NCBI GenBank assembly: GCA_963718775.1 | Contig: OY970377.1 | Span: forward strand, 1 to 64,000 | Direction of reading: 5' to 3' | DNA length: 64,000 nucleotides | Origin: VRUE01 sp963718775 | Lineage (GTDB): Bacteria > Actinomycetota > Thermoleophilia > Solirubrobacterales > 70-9 | Shown here: positions 55,537-63,167 of the stretch, piece by piece | How the letters are laid out: each line of letters begins with the position of its first letter | Position numbering within the stretch: position 1 is the stretch's first letter | Translations under genes and position numbers: made by a program | Notes under the pieces: generated by a model | Database searches by the model: none | What the model was told of the DNA's origin: nothing | Seen by the model: only the letters and a program-made list of their open reading frames with translations

Positions 55537-56891
55537 TGCCGCCCGCCGCGACCCTTGACGCGCCGGCCGTGGCCGGCGGCCTGCCCGCCGGCGCCGAGCT
55601 CGTCGCCGCTTACATGGGCGAGGCCGAGCGCAGCGACCGGCCCGGTCCCTTCAACGTGCGCGCCGAGAGCGGCCACCTGGCCGACGCTTGGCGGCGCGCC
55701 GGCGCCGACCCCGCAGACGCGGCGGTCGCCCAGATGATCGAAGCCGGCATTCCCCCGATCGCGGGAGGCGCCACCGGAGTCGGCGGCGCGGCCTTCATGC
55801 ACAACCTGCCCCCGGAGGGCACCTACGTACAGGACTCCGCTCTCTTCAACCGCGAGACCGAGCGCAACGACGTGCCCCAGGAACAGAAGGCCTTCACCGG
55901 CCTGGGCGGGGCGCCGATCGACCTGCGCATCTCCAACAACGGCGTCCTCTCCAAGATCCGGCTCGTCTTCACCGGCTCGCTGGTCGTCGCCGGCGGCGGC
56001 ACCTGCACGGCGACCTACCAGTGGCCGTGGAACGTCATCAAGCGCTTCACGCTGAACGCCAACGGGCAGACCTCGCTGGTCAGCTGCGAGGGCATGGACT
56101 TGCGGGCGCGGCGCCAGCGCCTCTACCGCAACCCGACCGACCCGATCGCGACGGCGCCGAAAACCAACGCCACGACCAAGGACCCCGAACCCGGCGTGAT
56201 CGCGAACGGCACCTACCCGATCGTGCTGATCTACGACGTGCCGATCAGCCACGACGATTGGGGCCTGACCGGCTCGCTCTTCGCGCAGTCCGACCAGATC
56301 TACCTCAACTGGCGGATCACTCCGGCTGCGACGGCTGACCTCTTCACCCTGGCCGGCGGCACGACCGCCACCCTGACCGGGACGATCAGCTCGACACTCA
56401 CCTTCTTCGATATCCCCTTCTCGGATACCCAAGAGGGCCGCAGGGTTCTGATCCCCGACCTCTCCTGGCTGCACGGCTACCTCTCCAACGACGCGCCGTT
56501 CGCCAACACCGGGGAGGTGAAGACGCCGTTCATTCGCACGGCGGGCCAGCTGCTCTCCTACTCCTACTACTTCGACAACGGCGGCGCCGCAGTCATCGAC
56601 CCGACGGCGCGAAGCGAGGACCGCTTCGAGTACGGCGGTAACCGACGCCCCCGCGTCTACAACCCGACCGCCCAGCTGCTCGAGAAGAACGTCCAGGACT
56701 ACAACGGGCGGATCTTGCCGGCGGCTGGTTACTCGATCCTCGACTTCGAGGTGGACAACCCCTCGCGCGACCTCGTCTACCCCAAGGGCGTCACCGAGCT
56801 CCTGCTCGCGGGGGTGATCCCGGCAGGGACGACGGTCAACGCGAACGCGCACGTCCACTTTGTCGAGGAGACCCTGTTTGCGGGTAGGTAG
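55536..56891 (+). CDS. Candidate double-jelly-roll major capsid protein
   Basis: The largest gene of the element: 451 residues with no membrane span. Residues 1-100 are Ala/Gly-rich and possibly disordered or membrane-contacting. From about 115 it is beta-rich: AFTGLGGAPIDLRISNNGVL, IRLVFTGSLVVAGGGTCTAT, YQWPWNVIKRFTLNANGQTS (161-180), LMKE-free RQRLYRNP, YPIVLIYDVPISHDDWGLTG, LFAQSDQIYLNWRITPAATA. The pattern of an aromatic-Pro strand, then a strand with NANGQT, then a long loop, then a second strand set is that of PRD1/Bam35-type double jelly rolls. It resembles no HK97-fold capsid. Identification rests on pattern and context and needs a structure prediction. Confidence 0.6.
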   Translation: MPPAATLDAPAVAGGLPAGAELVAAYMGEAERSDRPGPFNVRAESGHLADAWRRAGADPADAAVAQMIEAGIPPIAGGATGVGGAAFMHNLPPEGTYVQDSALFNRETERNDVPQEQKAFTGLGGAPIDLRISNNGVLSKIRLVFTGSLVVAGGGTCTATYQWPWNVIKRFTLNANGQTSLVSCEGMDLRARRQRLYRNPTDPIATAPKTNATTKDPEPGVIANGTYPIVLIYDVPISHDDWGLTGSLFAQSDQIYLNWRITPAATADLFTLAGGTTATLTGTISSTLTFFDIPFSDTQEGRRVLIPDLSWLHGYLSNDAPFANTGEVKTPFIRTAGQLLSYSYYFDNGGAAVIDPTARSEDRFEYGGNRRPRVYNPTAQLLEKNVQDYNGRILPAAGYSILDFEVDNPSRDLVYPKGVTELLLAGVIPAGTTVNANAHVHFVEETLFAGR

Positions 56892-56894
56892 CCC

Positions 56895-57302
56895 GTGTCG
56901 ACCGGACTGAGCCAAGACGGCGGGGTGATGGCCCCGACGGACGTACGGGAGGCTGGCGAGTTGGAGTGGGCGGTTACCTCGGCGATGTCGCCGAGCAACC
57001 CGCTCGCCTCGCGCGGGCGCACCGACTACGGCGGTTACGACCCCGACTTCTCCCGTGGCGACCGGATCGTCACCACGCCCGAAGGGCAGATTGGCCCGGC
57101 CACCGACGGAGTGATGGCCGGCGCCGACTTGCCGGGCGTGGCGGTGCTCGATAGCTGGCGCGACCTCTTCAACTTCAAGGGCTCGCCGATGCCCTGGCTG
57201 CTGCTGTTGGCCCTGCTGTTCATGGGCTTCATGCAGTTCCGGGTCGACGCCCGCGCGCGCGCTGGCCGCACCAAGGCCTCGGCGAGCGCGGCCCTTGGCT
57301 GA
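56895..57302 (+). CDS. Small viral membrane protein (135 aa)
   Basis: Starts at GTG 56895 (STGLSQDGGVMAPTDVREAG). A soluble N-terminal 95 residues with YGGYDPDFSRGDRIVTTPEG precede one C-terminal span, PMPWLLLLALLFMGFMQFRV, and a basic tail. It lies 3 bp after the capsid gene. Likely a membrane-associated virion protein. Confidence 0.6.
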   Translation: MSTGLSQDGGVMAPTDVREAGELEWAVTSAMSPSNPLASRGRTDYGGYDPDFSRGDRIVTTPEGQIGPATDGVMAGADLPGVAVLDSWRDLFNFKGSPMPWLLLLALLFMGFMQFRVDARARAGRTKASASAALG

Positions 57303-57313
57303 GGTGGCGAGAG

Positions 57314-57490
57314 GTGGAGGAGCTCTCACGCCTGCTCTTGCTGCTGGTGGCCGTCGCGCTGGTCATCAACCTGATCAAGCACGGCCCCGACGGGGTCAAG
57401 AAATGGCTCGCCGCCAAGTTCCTCGGCCGCGACGCTCCGGCCGCCTATCTGCGCGCAGGTCCAGCGCGGCCGGCCAGGGGAGGGCGGTAG
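57314..57490 (+). CDS. Mini membrane protein (58 aa)
   Basis: MEELSRLLLLLVAVALVINL is a membrane span at the N terminus, followed by KHGPDGVKKWLAAKFLGRDA and a Pro/Arg-rich end. GTG 57314 is the start used. It is one of a run of one-span proteins between the capsid and lysis genes. Confidence 0.55.
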   Translation: MEELSRLLLLLVAVALVINLIKHGPDGVKKWLAAKFLGRDAPAAYLRAGPARPARGGR

Positions 57491-57493
57491 GCA

Positions 57494-57610
57494 ATGGGAG
57501 GAATCGCCTCCGGCCTCCTCATCGCCGTGCTCGGCCTTTGGCTCGTACTGCGCACGGTCACCACCGACGACTCGGGCAAGAACCTCATCGACCGCGTCCT
57601 CTCCCTATGA
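57494..57610 (+). CDS. Mini membrane protein (38 aa)
   Basis: MGGIASGLLIAVLGLWLVLR is a single span with a short polar tail, TVTTDDSGKNLIDRVLSL. The stop overlaps the next ATG (ATGA at 57607), supporting translation of this very short gene. Confidence 0.55.
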   Translation: MGGIASGLLIAVLGLWLVLRTVTTDDSGKNLIDRVLSL

Positions 57611-58355
57611 GCCGCGCGATCCGCCGCCAGGTAGAGGGGGTCGAGGATGTCGTTGAGGCGGCCAAGCTGCGCGACGAGTGGAGCCGCGAGCTGCTGCACG
57701 ACGAGGGTTTGAGCGAGGAGCGCGCCGACAGCCTGGCTGAGGGCGTCGACCTCCTCGAGGACCGCTACCCGGAGATCATGGGGCTTGCGGTCGGAGAGGC
57801 CAACGACTTCGCCCGCCGCCAGGGCAAAGGCAAGGGCCGTGAGCAGAAAGCTTCCAAGCCCGCCGCGGCAAGCGGGGGGAGAAGGGCGCAAGCTCGAGCA
57901 AACGTAATACGTCGCTCGAGCGCGCCGGGACCCTCCTCTCTCGCGCGGAGGTCGGGCGCCGTCTTCGCAACAGCCGCTCGCCGGGGGTGCGCCGCTATGC
58001 GCGAAGCGCCTATCGGCAGACCGGCATTCCGGGAGCGACGACGGGAGCGACGAACATGCTGCTCTCGGTCCTCGGCGTGACGGTGGGCCTCTCGCTTCTC
58101 TATCTCCTTCTGACCAACGCCGAGTCCTCCGCGCCCGGCCGCTCTGCCGTGGCCCAGATCGCCGGCGGCGTCGCCGGCGGCGTGCAGCGACTGATCTTGC
58201 CCGTCGACCCGTTGCGCGGTGCAGCGGGTCAGCCGAGCAAGGCCCAGGCGCAGAGGAGCCGTTCGGTGATTCCGACCGCAGACAACGACGTGGCGGGTCC
58301 GATCCGTCCTACCTCCAAGCGGCCTAACCCGCGAATCCACAAACCTCAACCCTGA
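57607..58355 (+). CDS. Viral membrane protein (frameshift at a G6 run near 57877)
   Basis: The first frame encodes a helical acidic domain (VEDVVEAAKLRDEWSRELLH, EERADSLAEGVDLLEDRYPE). After a G6 run the sensible sequence continues in another frame as SLERAGTLLSRAEVGRRLRN and then a span LLSVLGVTVGLSLLYLLLTN and a Pro/Arg-rich tail. A seventh G would join them into 249 residues. Without correction it appears as two overlapping genes (57607-58080 and 57987-58355). Palindrome copy 2 lies inside it. Confidence 0.55.
57892..57921. repeat. Element palindrome, copy 2
   Basis: GCTCGAG pairs with CTCGAGC around CAAACGTAATACGTCG, inside the reading frame of the 57607 gene. It shares CTCGAGCAACGTAATACGTC with the other copies apart from one extra A. 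Confidence 0.65.
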
Positions 58356-58369
58356 AAGGGGGAGCCACG

Positions 58370-58531
58370 ATGGGCAGCTTTCGCTTCTTCACCAAAGAGC
58401 TGATTGGGATGACGATCGTGTTGGTTCTCGTCTTCCTGGTCCTCACACACTCGACGGGCTTTGCCCGGTCGCTTTCGGCCGGCACCGGCGGCTACGTCAG
58501 GATCATCAAAGCGCTGCAAGGGCGTAGCTAG
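58370..58531 (+). CDS. Mini membrane protein (53 aa)
   Basis: MGSFRFFTKELIGMTIVLVL then VFLVLTHSTGFARSLSAGTG, ending VRIIKALQGRS. One span and basic ends. A good Shine-Dalgarno (AAAGGGGGAG) sits before the ATG. The stop abuts the next GTG. Confidence 0.6.
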   Translation: MGSFRFFTKELIGMTIVLVLVFLVLTHSTGFARSLSAGTGGYVRIIKALQGRS

Positions 58532-58858
58532 GTGCGAAGTCTCCGCACCAAGAGTCCGGTCCCCGCTCAACGGGGCATCGGTGCCTTCGCGCTCGTAGGG
58601 AGCCCGCAGGACCCCAGCCCGGCGATCGCCGCGGGGCTGAAGAATGCCCTGAGCGATCAGCCTGGGCTTCGTCTGCAGGGCGGGGGAGGCCGTCGGGTTT
58701 TCACCGGCGGTGGACTCACGGTGCAGCGTTTCACCCGGCCGCCGGCAGCGACCAATACCGCTGACGCAGTACGCGCGGCGGTGCTCCACGTCAACGCGCC
58801 TCGCCTGGTCTCGAAGACCCGGGGCGTCGTCACTCCTGCCCTCCCGGTCGGCGACTGA
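58532..58858 (+). CDS. Hypothetical viral protein (108 aa)
   Basis: Starts GTG 58532 (RSLRTKSPVPAQRGIGAFAL). Basic, Gly/Pro-rich, with LRLQGGGGRRVFTGGGLTVQ and ADAVRAAVLHVNAPRLVSKT. No span or family recognised. The stop overlaps the next ATG by one base. Confidence 0.5.
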   Translation: MRSLRTKSPVPAQRGIGAFALVGSPQDPSPAIAAGLKNALSDQPGLRLQGGGGRRVFTGGGLTVQRFTRPPAATNTADAVRAAVLHVNAPRLVSKTRGVVTPALPVGD

Positions 58859-59584
58859 TGAAAAAGTGGTGGGACAACCTCTCGCCCCAGCAGCGCCGCT
58901 ACGCGGCCGTGATCGGTATGGCCGCGCTCCTGGGCCTGGCTGTTCTCCTGCGCCGCAAAGGCGGTCCGGTGGAAGGGGGGGAAGGCGTGTCGCCCGGTCA
59001 GGCACCGGTAATGGCCTCTCCCTCTTCAGGGGCTCCGTTTGAACCCGAATCGACCTTCGCCGACAACGGCGAGGCCGCAGGCCAGCTCGGCACCGCGATC
59101 ACCGAAGGTCTCGGGGCCGTAGGCGAAGGCCTGGGGCGCGTGGACGAAGGGTTGGAACGTGTTGATGAACGACTCGGATCTCTTGGCGATGCCAGCCCCG
59201 GCGACCTGCCCCCGATCGCCCCGAGGCCCGGCTGGCGAAATCGGCCTTCCGGCAGGTGGCCAGGTCAAGCAGGCGCGCAAACCGGCCCAAAAAGTAAAAA
59301 AGCCCCAGCGTCCGAACGGCGCTGGTGGTAAATCGGCCATCAAGCCGAAGCCGAAGAAGCCGGCTAGCGGTAGCGGTGGGGCACCGGCACCCGCACCACG
59401 GCCTGTTCAGGGCGCCGGCGGTGGGGTGGCTCAGGTCGGCGGTGCCGGCGGCGCAAGCGGTGGTCAGGTCCACCCAAACGCGTACTCGAGCGGAAGAGGC
59501 GTCGGCCAACCGAAGCCGAACCCACCCGCCGGCTACCACACCTACAAAGGCGCGAACGGCCAGTGGTGGTTCGCCCCCAACTAG
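58858..59584 (+). CDS. Membrane-anchored fibre- or linker-like protein (probable frameshift near 59215)
   Basis: The N terminus has a basic head and a span (MKKWWDNLSPQQRRYAAVIG, MAALLGLAVLLRR). A heptad-like stretch follows (LGAVGEGLGRVDEGLERVDE), then Lys/Pro/Gly linker in another frame (KVKKPQRPNGAGGKSAIKPK) and a C-terminal module PPAGYHTYKGANGQWWFAPN. Removing one C in the C5 or C4 run at 59214-59230 joins the frames into 241 residues. Uncorrected, it appears as 58858-59331 and 59159-59584. It could span membrane to capsid or vertex. Confidence 0.5.
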
Positions 59585-59641
59585 CCCTACCGACTTCACT
59601 CAAACACTCAGTAGACCAAACCCAGGAAGGACGATCGCAAC

Positions 59642-60064
59642 ATGGCAACTGCCACGAAGACGAAAGCAAAAAAGGCCGCGGCGCCCAAGCCGTCCCCGAA
59701 GTGGGCAAGCAAGGGCTACGACGGCCCCCAGCCTTGGGAGGACCGCGAGAACCCCTCGATCACGGTCGGACACGACAAGCCAATCCTCGCCTCCGGTTCG
59801 GCCGGCGCGGCCGTGTTCGAGCTCTGCGGCCTGCTCGCCGAGCTCGACTACGAGACCGACGTGACCACGGGCTCCAACGCCTTCGGCGTCTACAGCTCGG
59901 CTGAGGCCACTGCCGTCCAGCGCTTCCGCCAGGACTTCGGGGTGCGCGAGGATCCGTCGGGCTTCGGCGGCGAATCCGAGGAGAGCGTACGCCTGGCAGC
60001 GGCCCACGTTGGCCCCTGGACCTGGGAGGCCCTGCTGCGCGCCACCGGGCGGATCGACCGCTAG
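59642..60064 (+). CDS. Peptidoglycan-binding-domain-like protein
   Basis: 140 residues. After a Lys/Ala/Pro-rich start (TATKTKAKKAAAPKPSPKWA) the core resembles the PG_binding_1 repeat: PILASGSAGAAVFELCGLLA, VTTGSNAFGVYSSAEATAVQ, RFRQDFGVREDPSGFGG and VGPWTWEALLRATGR, echoing the G-x-V-x-L-Q and T-x-x-AV-x-x-FQ pattern. It probably targets the virion or lysin to the host wall. It has a 57-bp upstream gap with a Shine-Dalgarno (AGGAAGGACG). Confidence 0.7.
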   Translation: MATATKTKAKKAAAPKPSPKWASKGYDGPQPWEDRENPSITVGHDKPILASGSAGAAVFELCGLLAELDYETDVTTGSNAFGVYSSAEATAVQRFRQDFGVREDPSGFGGESEESVRLAAAHVGPWTWEALLRATGRIDR

Positions 60065-60072
60065 CGGAGCTC

Positions 60073-60333
60073 GTGCATCGCTCTCCCTCAAACTGGCCCC
60101 CGCCGTGGGAGGGTCGCGCTGGTGCCGACTCGGCGACAGTCGGCCGCGCGGTCCCCGCGGCGGGGGTCGGCCACTTCCCGCCCGCGGGGTGGCCGACGAA
60201 GGCTCAGGTTGACTACGCCCAGGCAATCATCATCCTTGGCCTGCTTCTGCTGGCGCTGCCGTGGGTGGTCGGCAAGCTGTTGACCAATCCTGGGGCGCTG
60301 GCCTCGGGAATGCTGGGGCGGCGGGTGCTGTGA
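60073..60333 (+). CDS. Small viral membrane protein (86 aa)
   Basis: From GTG 60073, a Pro/Gly-rich N terminus leads to one span, DYAQAIIILGLLLLALPWVV, and a short tail. The true start may be later (around PAGWPTKAQVDYAQ), because the first 40 residues have irregular composition with GC palindromes. It overlaps the lysozyme-like gene by 4 nt. Confidence 0.5.
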   Translation: MHRSPSNWPPPWEGRAGADSATVGRAVPAAGVGHFPPAGWPTKAQVDYAQAIIILGLLLLALPWVVGKLLTNPGALASGMLGRRVL

Positions 60334-60923
60334 GCCTGCCCGACACACTCAGCGCTAAGCAGGTCGGCGTGCTCATCCTTGAGCTCGGCGGTCCCGAAGA
60401 CGAGCAGAAGATCGCTACGGCGATCGGCGTATGCAACGGCGAGAGCGGCCGGCGGGCAAGCAACTCGGGCTCGGAGGGCAACTCGCCGCCTTCGACCGAT
60501 CGCGGCGCGTGGATGTTCAACAGCTACTGGCAGGAGCGCGTCGCCGACGAGTGCGCCTACGACTGGGTCTGCTCGACCCGCGAGATGCTGAAGCTCTCAA
60601 ATAACTGCACGAACTGGTCGCCCTGGTACGCCTATCACCCCGGCGTTGGCGATCCCTTCCTTGGCGCCGCGCGCCAGGCGATTGCCGCGCATCGCGCCGG
60701 TAACGGCGCCAAGGTTCTCGGCTCAAGGGTGGCCAGCGCCGGTGGGCCGGGGCGGGGGGGAGGTACACCGCTGGCGTCGGCGGCCGGAAGCGGCGAGTTG
60801 GTCAGCGAGGACCAGCGCTCGGGGCTTGTGAAGGCTCTGCTGTGGGTCGTGGCGGTGCTCGGCGGAATGGCCTTGGCCGGCCTGGGCCTTAGCCGCTCCG
60901 CCGGCGCTGGGGCGGCGGCCTGA
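60330..60923 (+). CDS. Membrane-anchored lytic transglycosylase / lysozyme-like protein
   Basis: 197 residues. The lysozyme-fold domain has the catalytic Glu38 in TAIGVCNGESGRRASNSGSE, then DRGAWMFNSYWQERVADECA, and NNCTNWSPWYAYHPGVGDPF typical of phage SLT-like lysins, with Cys residues that may pair. A C-terminal span (ALLWVVAVLGGMALAGLGLS) anchors it. A virion transglycosylase held in an internal membrane parallels PRD1 P7, which opens the wall during entry. It is coupled to the M15 peptidase by a one-base overlap. Confidence 0.75.
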   Translation: MSLPDTLSAKQVGVLILELGGPEDEQKIATAIGVCNGESGRRASNSGSEGNSPPSTDRGAWMFNSYWQERVADECAYDWVCSTREMLKLSNNCTNWSPWYAYHPGVGDPFLGAARQAIAAHRAGNGAKVLGSRVASAGGPGRGGGTPLASAAGSGELVSEDQRSGLVKALLWVVAVLGGMALAGLGLSRSAGAGAAA

Positions 60924-61594
60924 TGCCGGGCGTCGTCAACGGCAACTCGGCGATCGTCGCTCTCGGGCATTGGCTCGAAGAACGATTTGATGTCAGCTGT
61001 GGGGAGCACCCTGCCTTCGGGGGGGTCAGCGGTAGCCACACGACGAACAGCTACCACTACCGCGCCGCCGCGCTCGACGTCAATCACGACCAGGGCGACG
61101 AGTCAGCGGTGCTGAACGAGATCTACGACACGCTGGCCGACAATGCCAGAGCCCTCGGAATCAAGGAGCTGTTCTTTGAGGGCCGAGGCATCCCCGTGCC
61201 GGTGAGTAACCACTACGACCACCTTCACGTCGCAATGGAGGGGCCGCCGACGAAGGCCCTCGAAGAGCTAGTGATCGACACCGGCGACTCTGGCGGGTTC
61301 AGCCTTGGCGACCTGCTGAAGCCCAAGCTGCCGGGCACTCCGTCTGGCTCCCTAGATAGCCAGAACCTCTCGCCCGTTCCTGGGGCAGAGCAGCTTGCCA
61401 GCGCCGCCATCAAGGTGATCCTCGACGCGATCGGTGCCGACGGCGCCCGAATCCTTCTTTACATCGCCCTGGTCGGTGGCGGCACTGTCCTCGTCTACTA
61501 CGGGGCCGCGCGCGTGGCCGGAATGCAAAAGCCGATCGGAACGCCGGCGAGCCTCGCCGTCGCCGTCGGCACGAAAGGAAAAGGACCCAAATGA
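60923..61594 (+). CDS. Membrane-anchored M15-type peptidase
   Basis: 223 residues. The zinc site of M15/VanY-like D,D- or L,D-peptidases is visible: His45 and Asp52 in SHTTNSYHYRAAALDVN and His102 in NHYDHLHVAM. It should cut peptide stems of the host wall, partner to the transglycosylase before it. After a Pro/Gly/Ser linker a span near residues 180-200 (ILLYIALVGGGTVLVYYGAA) anchors the protein. It overlaps the next gene by 4 nt. Confidence 0.78.
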   Translation: MPGVVNGNSAIVALGHWLEERFDVSCGEHPAFGGVSGSHTTNSYHYRAAALDVNHDQGDESAVLNEIYDTLADNARALGIKELFFEGRGIPVPVSNHYDHLHVAMEGPPTKALEELVIDTGDSGGFSLGDLLKPKLPGTPSGSLDSQNLSPVPGAEQLASAAIKVILDAIGADGARILLYIALVGGGTVLVYYGAARVAGMQKPIGTPASLAVAVGTKGKGPK

Positions 61595-62061
61595 GTCAGG
61601 CGATCAATCCCGCCCCCGATGAGATCGCCGTGAGCGAGCTCCCTCACCCCGCCGAGGTTGTGCCGCGCCTCGAGCAGGTCCAGGACGAGCTCAGCCAGCT
61701 GCGCCGTGCCGTTGACCTGCTCCGCGAACTGGCCGAGCCCTTGGGCGAGCCAGCACAGCTGACGATGGTGGCGCTGACCGAAGCTGAGCCGGTGAAGATG
61801 CAGGATGAGCGAGGCATCAACACGGCCTCGATCGGGATTCTCAACCCATCCGGCGTGCGGGTGCTGGTCGGGGTCGGCGGAGAGCAGGCCTCTAGTCAAG
61901 CGCGCGCGATCACCGTGCCCCCTGAGTCGCTGATGGTGCTGCCGGTGGCCGCCGGCGACGTGGAGCTCGGCACCGAGGACAGTCTCGAAGAAGGCGACGC
62001 GGTGATCTACATCCTCCGCTACGCGACCGTTCAGTCGGCATTTCTGGGGTCTGCTGGATGA
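61591..62061 (+). CDS. Candidate penton or vertex protein
   Basis: 156 residues. An N-terminal coiled coil (VVPRLEQVQDELSQLRRAVD, LLRELAEP) is followed by a compact beta domain: QLTMVALTEAEPVKMQDERG, INTASIGILNPSGVRVLVGV, ARAITVPPESLMVLPVAAGD, AVIYILRYATVQSAFLG. The size and strand pattern (a strand with N-P-S-G, then a VPPxSxxVLP turn) would suit a single jelly roll such as the P31-type penton. The role is inferred from position before the fibre. Confidence 0.45.
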   Translation: MSQAINPAPDEIAVSELPHPAEVVPRLEQVQDELSQLRRAVDLLRELAEPLGEPAQLTMVALTEAEPVKMQDERGINTASIGILNPSGVRVLVGVGGEQASSQARAITVPPESLMVLPVAAGDVELGTEDSLEEGDAVIYILRYATVQSAFLGSAG

Positions 62062-62877
62062 GCGATCTGCCCACCTGGCCGCCTGACCCGCCGGCACCGG
62101 TGGCGCCGCACGCTGCCTCTCACGCAACGGGCGGCGACGATGAGATTTCGCCCGCCTCGATAGGGGCGGCCACGCAAGCCGAAGTCGCGGCAAAGCAGGA
62201 TTCGGCGACCGCGGCGACGGACGCGGAGCTCGCCGCCCACCAGGCAGACACCACAGCCGTTCACGGGATCGCTGACACTGCGGCCTTGGCCACGAAAGCC
62301 GAAGTCGCGGCAAAGCAGGATTCGGCGACCGCGGCGACGGACGCGGAGCTCGCCGCCCACGAGGCAGACACCACAGCCGTTCACGGGATCGCTGACACCT
62401 CCAAATTGGCGACGACCGCGTCACCCGGCGTGATGCCTGCGGTGATCGGGTGCCTTGCCAGGAAGACGGCCGGCCAGGAAATCAAAAAAGAAATCGTCAC
62501 CGTCCTCTCTTGGTCGGGCACTGTCTACGACGACGGCGACTGCTGGGTTGTGGGCAACCCGACCCGCCTCACTGTCCCTGCTGGGCAGGGAGGTCTTTAC
62601 GCGATCCAGTGGACGACGACGATCCTGCCTTCGTCGCTCAGCGGCGAGAAGGAGATATGGCTGCGGCTGAACGGCAATGAAAACCTGCGGATAGCCACGC
62701 AGGACTTCATCGGACCCCGCTGACATGCAGACGATCACGGCGATCGTGCGGCTCAGCGCCGGCGACTACGTGGAGTGCTGCGCTTACCTCGAAACCGCGG
62801 CTGCCGGTGAATTTGCTGACGACGAATACGAAGCTGGCGATGACCTGCAGCGCGTCACCTTCGAGCGGATTCGCTGA
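62058..62877 (+). CDS. Fibre protein with tandem repeat and C1q/TNF-like head (frameshift near 62716)
   Basis: The N terminus APHAASHATGGDDEISPASI is the HaaSHatGGxD-x-I motif common in phage fibres. Two 40-residue repeats follow (AEVAAKQDSATAATDAELAA, then QADTTAVHGIADT). The head, with VTVLSWSGTVYDDGDCWVVG and RLTVPAGQGGLYAIQWTTT, stops at 62723, but the next frame continues ADMQTITAIVRLSAGDYVEC, the matching last strands of a trimeric C1q/TNF-like head. Removing one C of GGACCCCGC joins them into 272 residues. Uncorrected, it appears as 62058-62723 plus 62725-62877. Probably receptor-binding. Confidence 0.65.
62168..62398 (+). repeat. 120-bp tandem repeat in the fibre gene
   Basis: Two copies of about 111 bp, 62168-62278 and 62288-62398, have a 120-bp period (40 codons) and differ at only two or three bases. 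The near-identity at DNA level points to recent duplication or recombination-driven length change. Confidence 0.9.
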
Positions 62878-63167
62878 TGCCCAACTTCGAGGGCACGGTC
62901 GTCAACCAACCGAGCACCAATAGCTGGCAGGTGCTTAGCTGCCCCGGCACGGTACGTCTCACATTCCAGGTCGCCAACGCAGGGATCATCTACCAGCTGG
63001 GTACCGGTTTCCCGGCGCCAGTCTTCGACGCCAAGGAGCAGCCGCTTCTCCCGGGCTTCCATCCGCGCGAGCGTGCAGTCGACGCAGTGCGGTTCAAATC
63101 GCTGGCAGCTGGCAGCCCGGCCCAGGTCTCGATCGAGACAGCCACCGGGGCGGAGATCGGATCGTGA
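62877..63167 (+). CDS. Small beta-rich viral protein (96 aa)
   Basis: Starts MPNFEGTVVNQPSTNSWQVL. It is mostly beta: GTVRLTFQVANAGIIYQLGT, QPLLPGFHPRERAVDAVRFK, AAGSPAQVSIETATG. It may be a vertex, spike or fibre-associated piece. It overlaps the fibre stop (TGATG) and the next GTG start. Confidence 0.55.
   Translation: MPNFEGTVVNQPSTNSWQVLSCPGTVRLTFQVANAGIIYQLGTGFPAPVFDAKEQPLLPGFHPRERAVDAVRFKSLAAGSPAQVSIETATGAEIGS

Noticed and set aside
57607..58355. Programmed frameshift at the G6 run
   Set aside because: Similar breaks occur in unrelated host genes at homopolymers, so a sequencing indel is simpler; no stimulatory structure was identified.
62168..62398. Possible CRISPR-like repeat
   Set aside because: There are only two copies with a 120-bp period in frame with a fibre protein and no spacer structure; it is a protein repeat.
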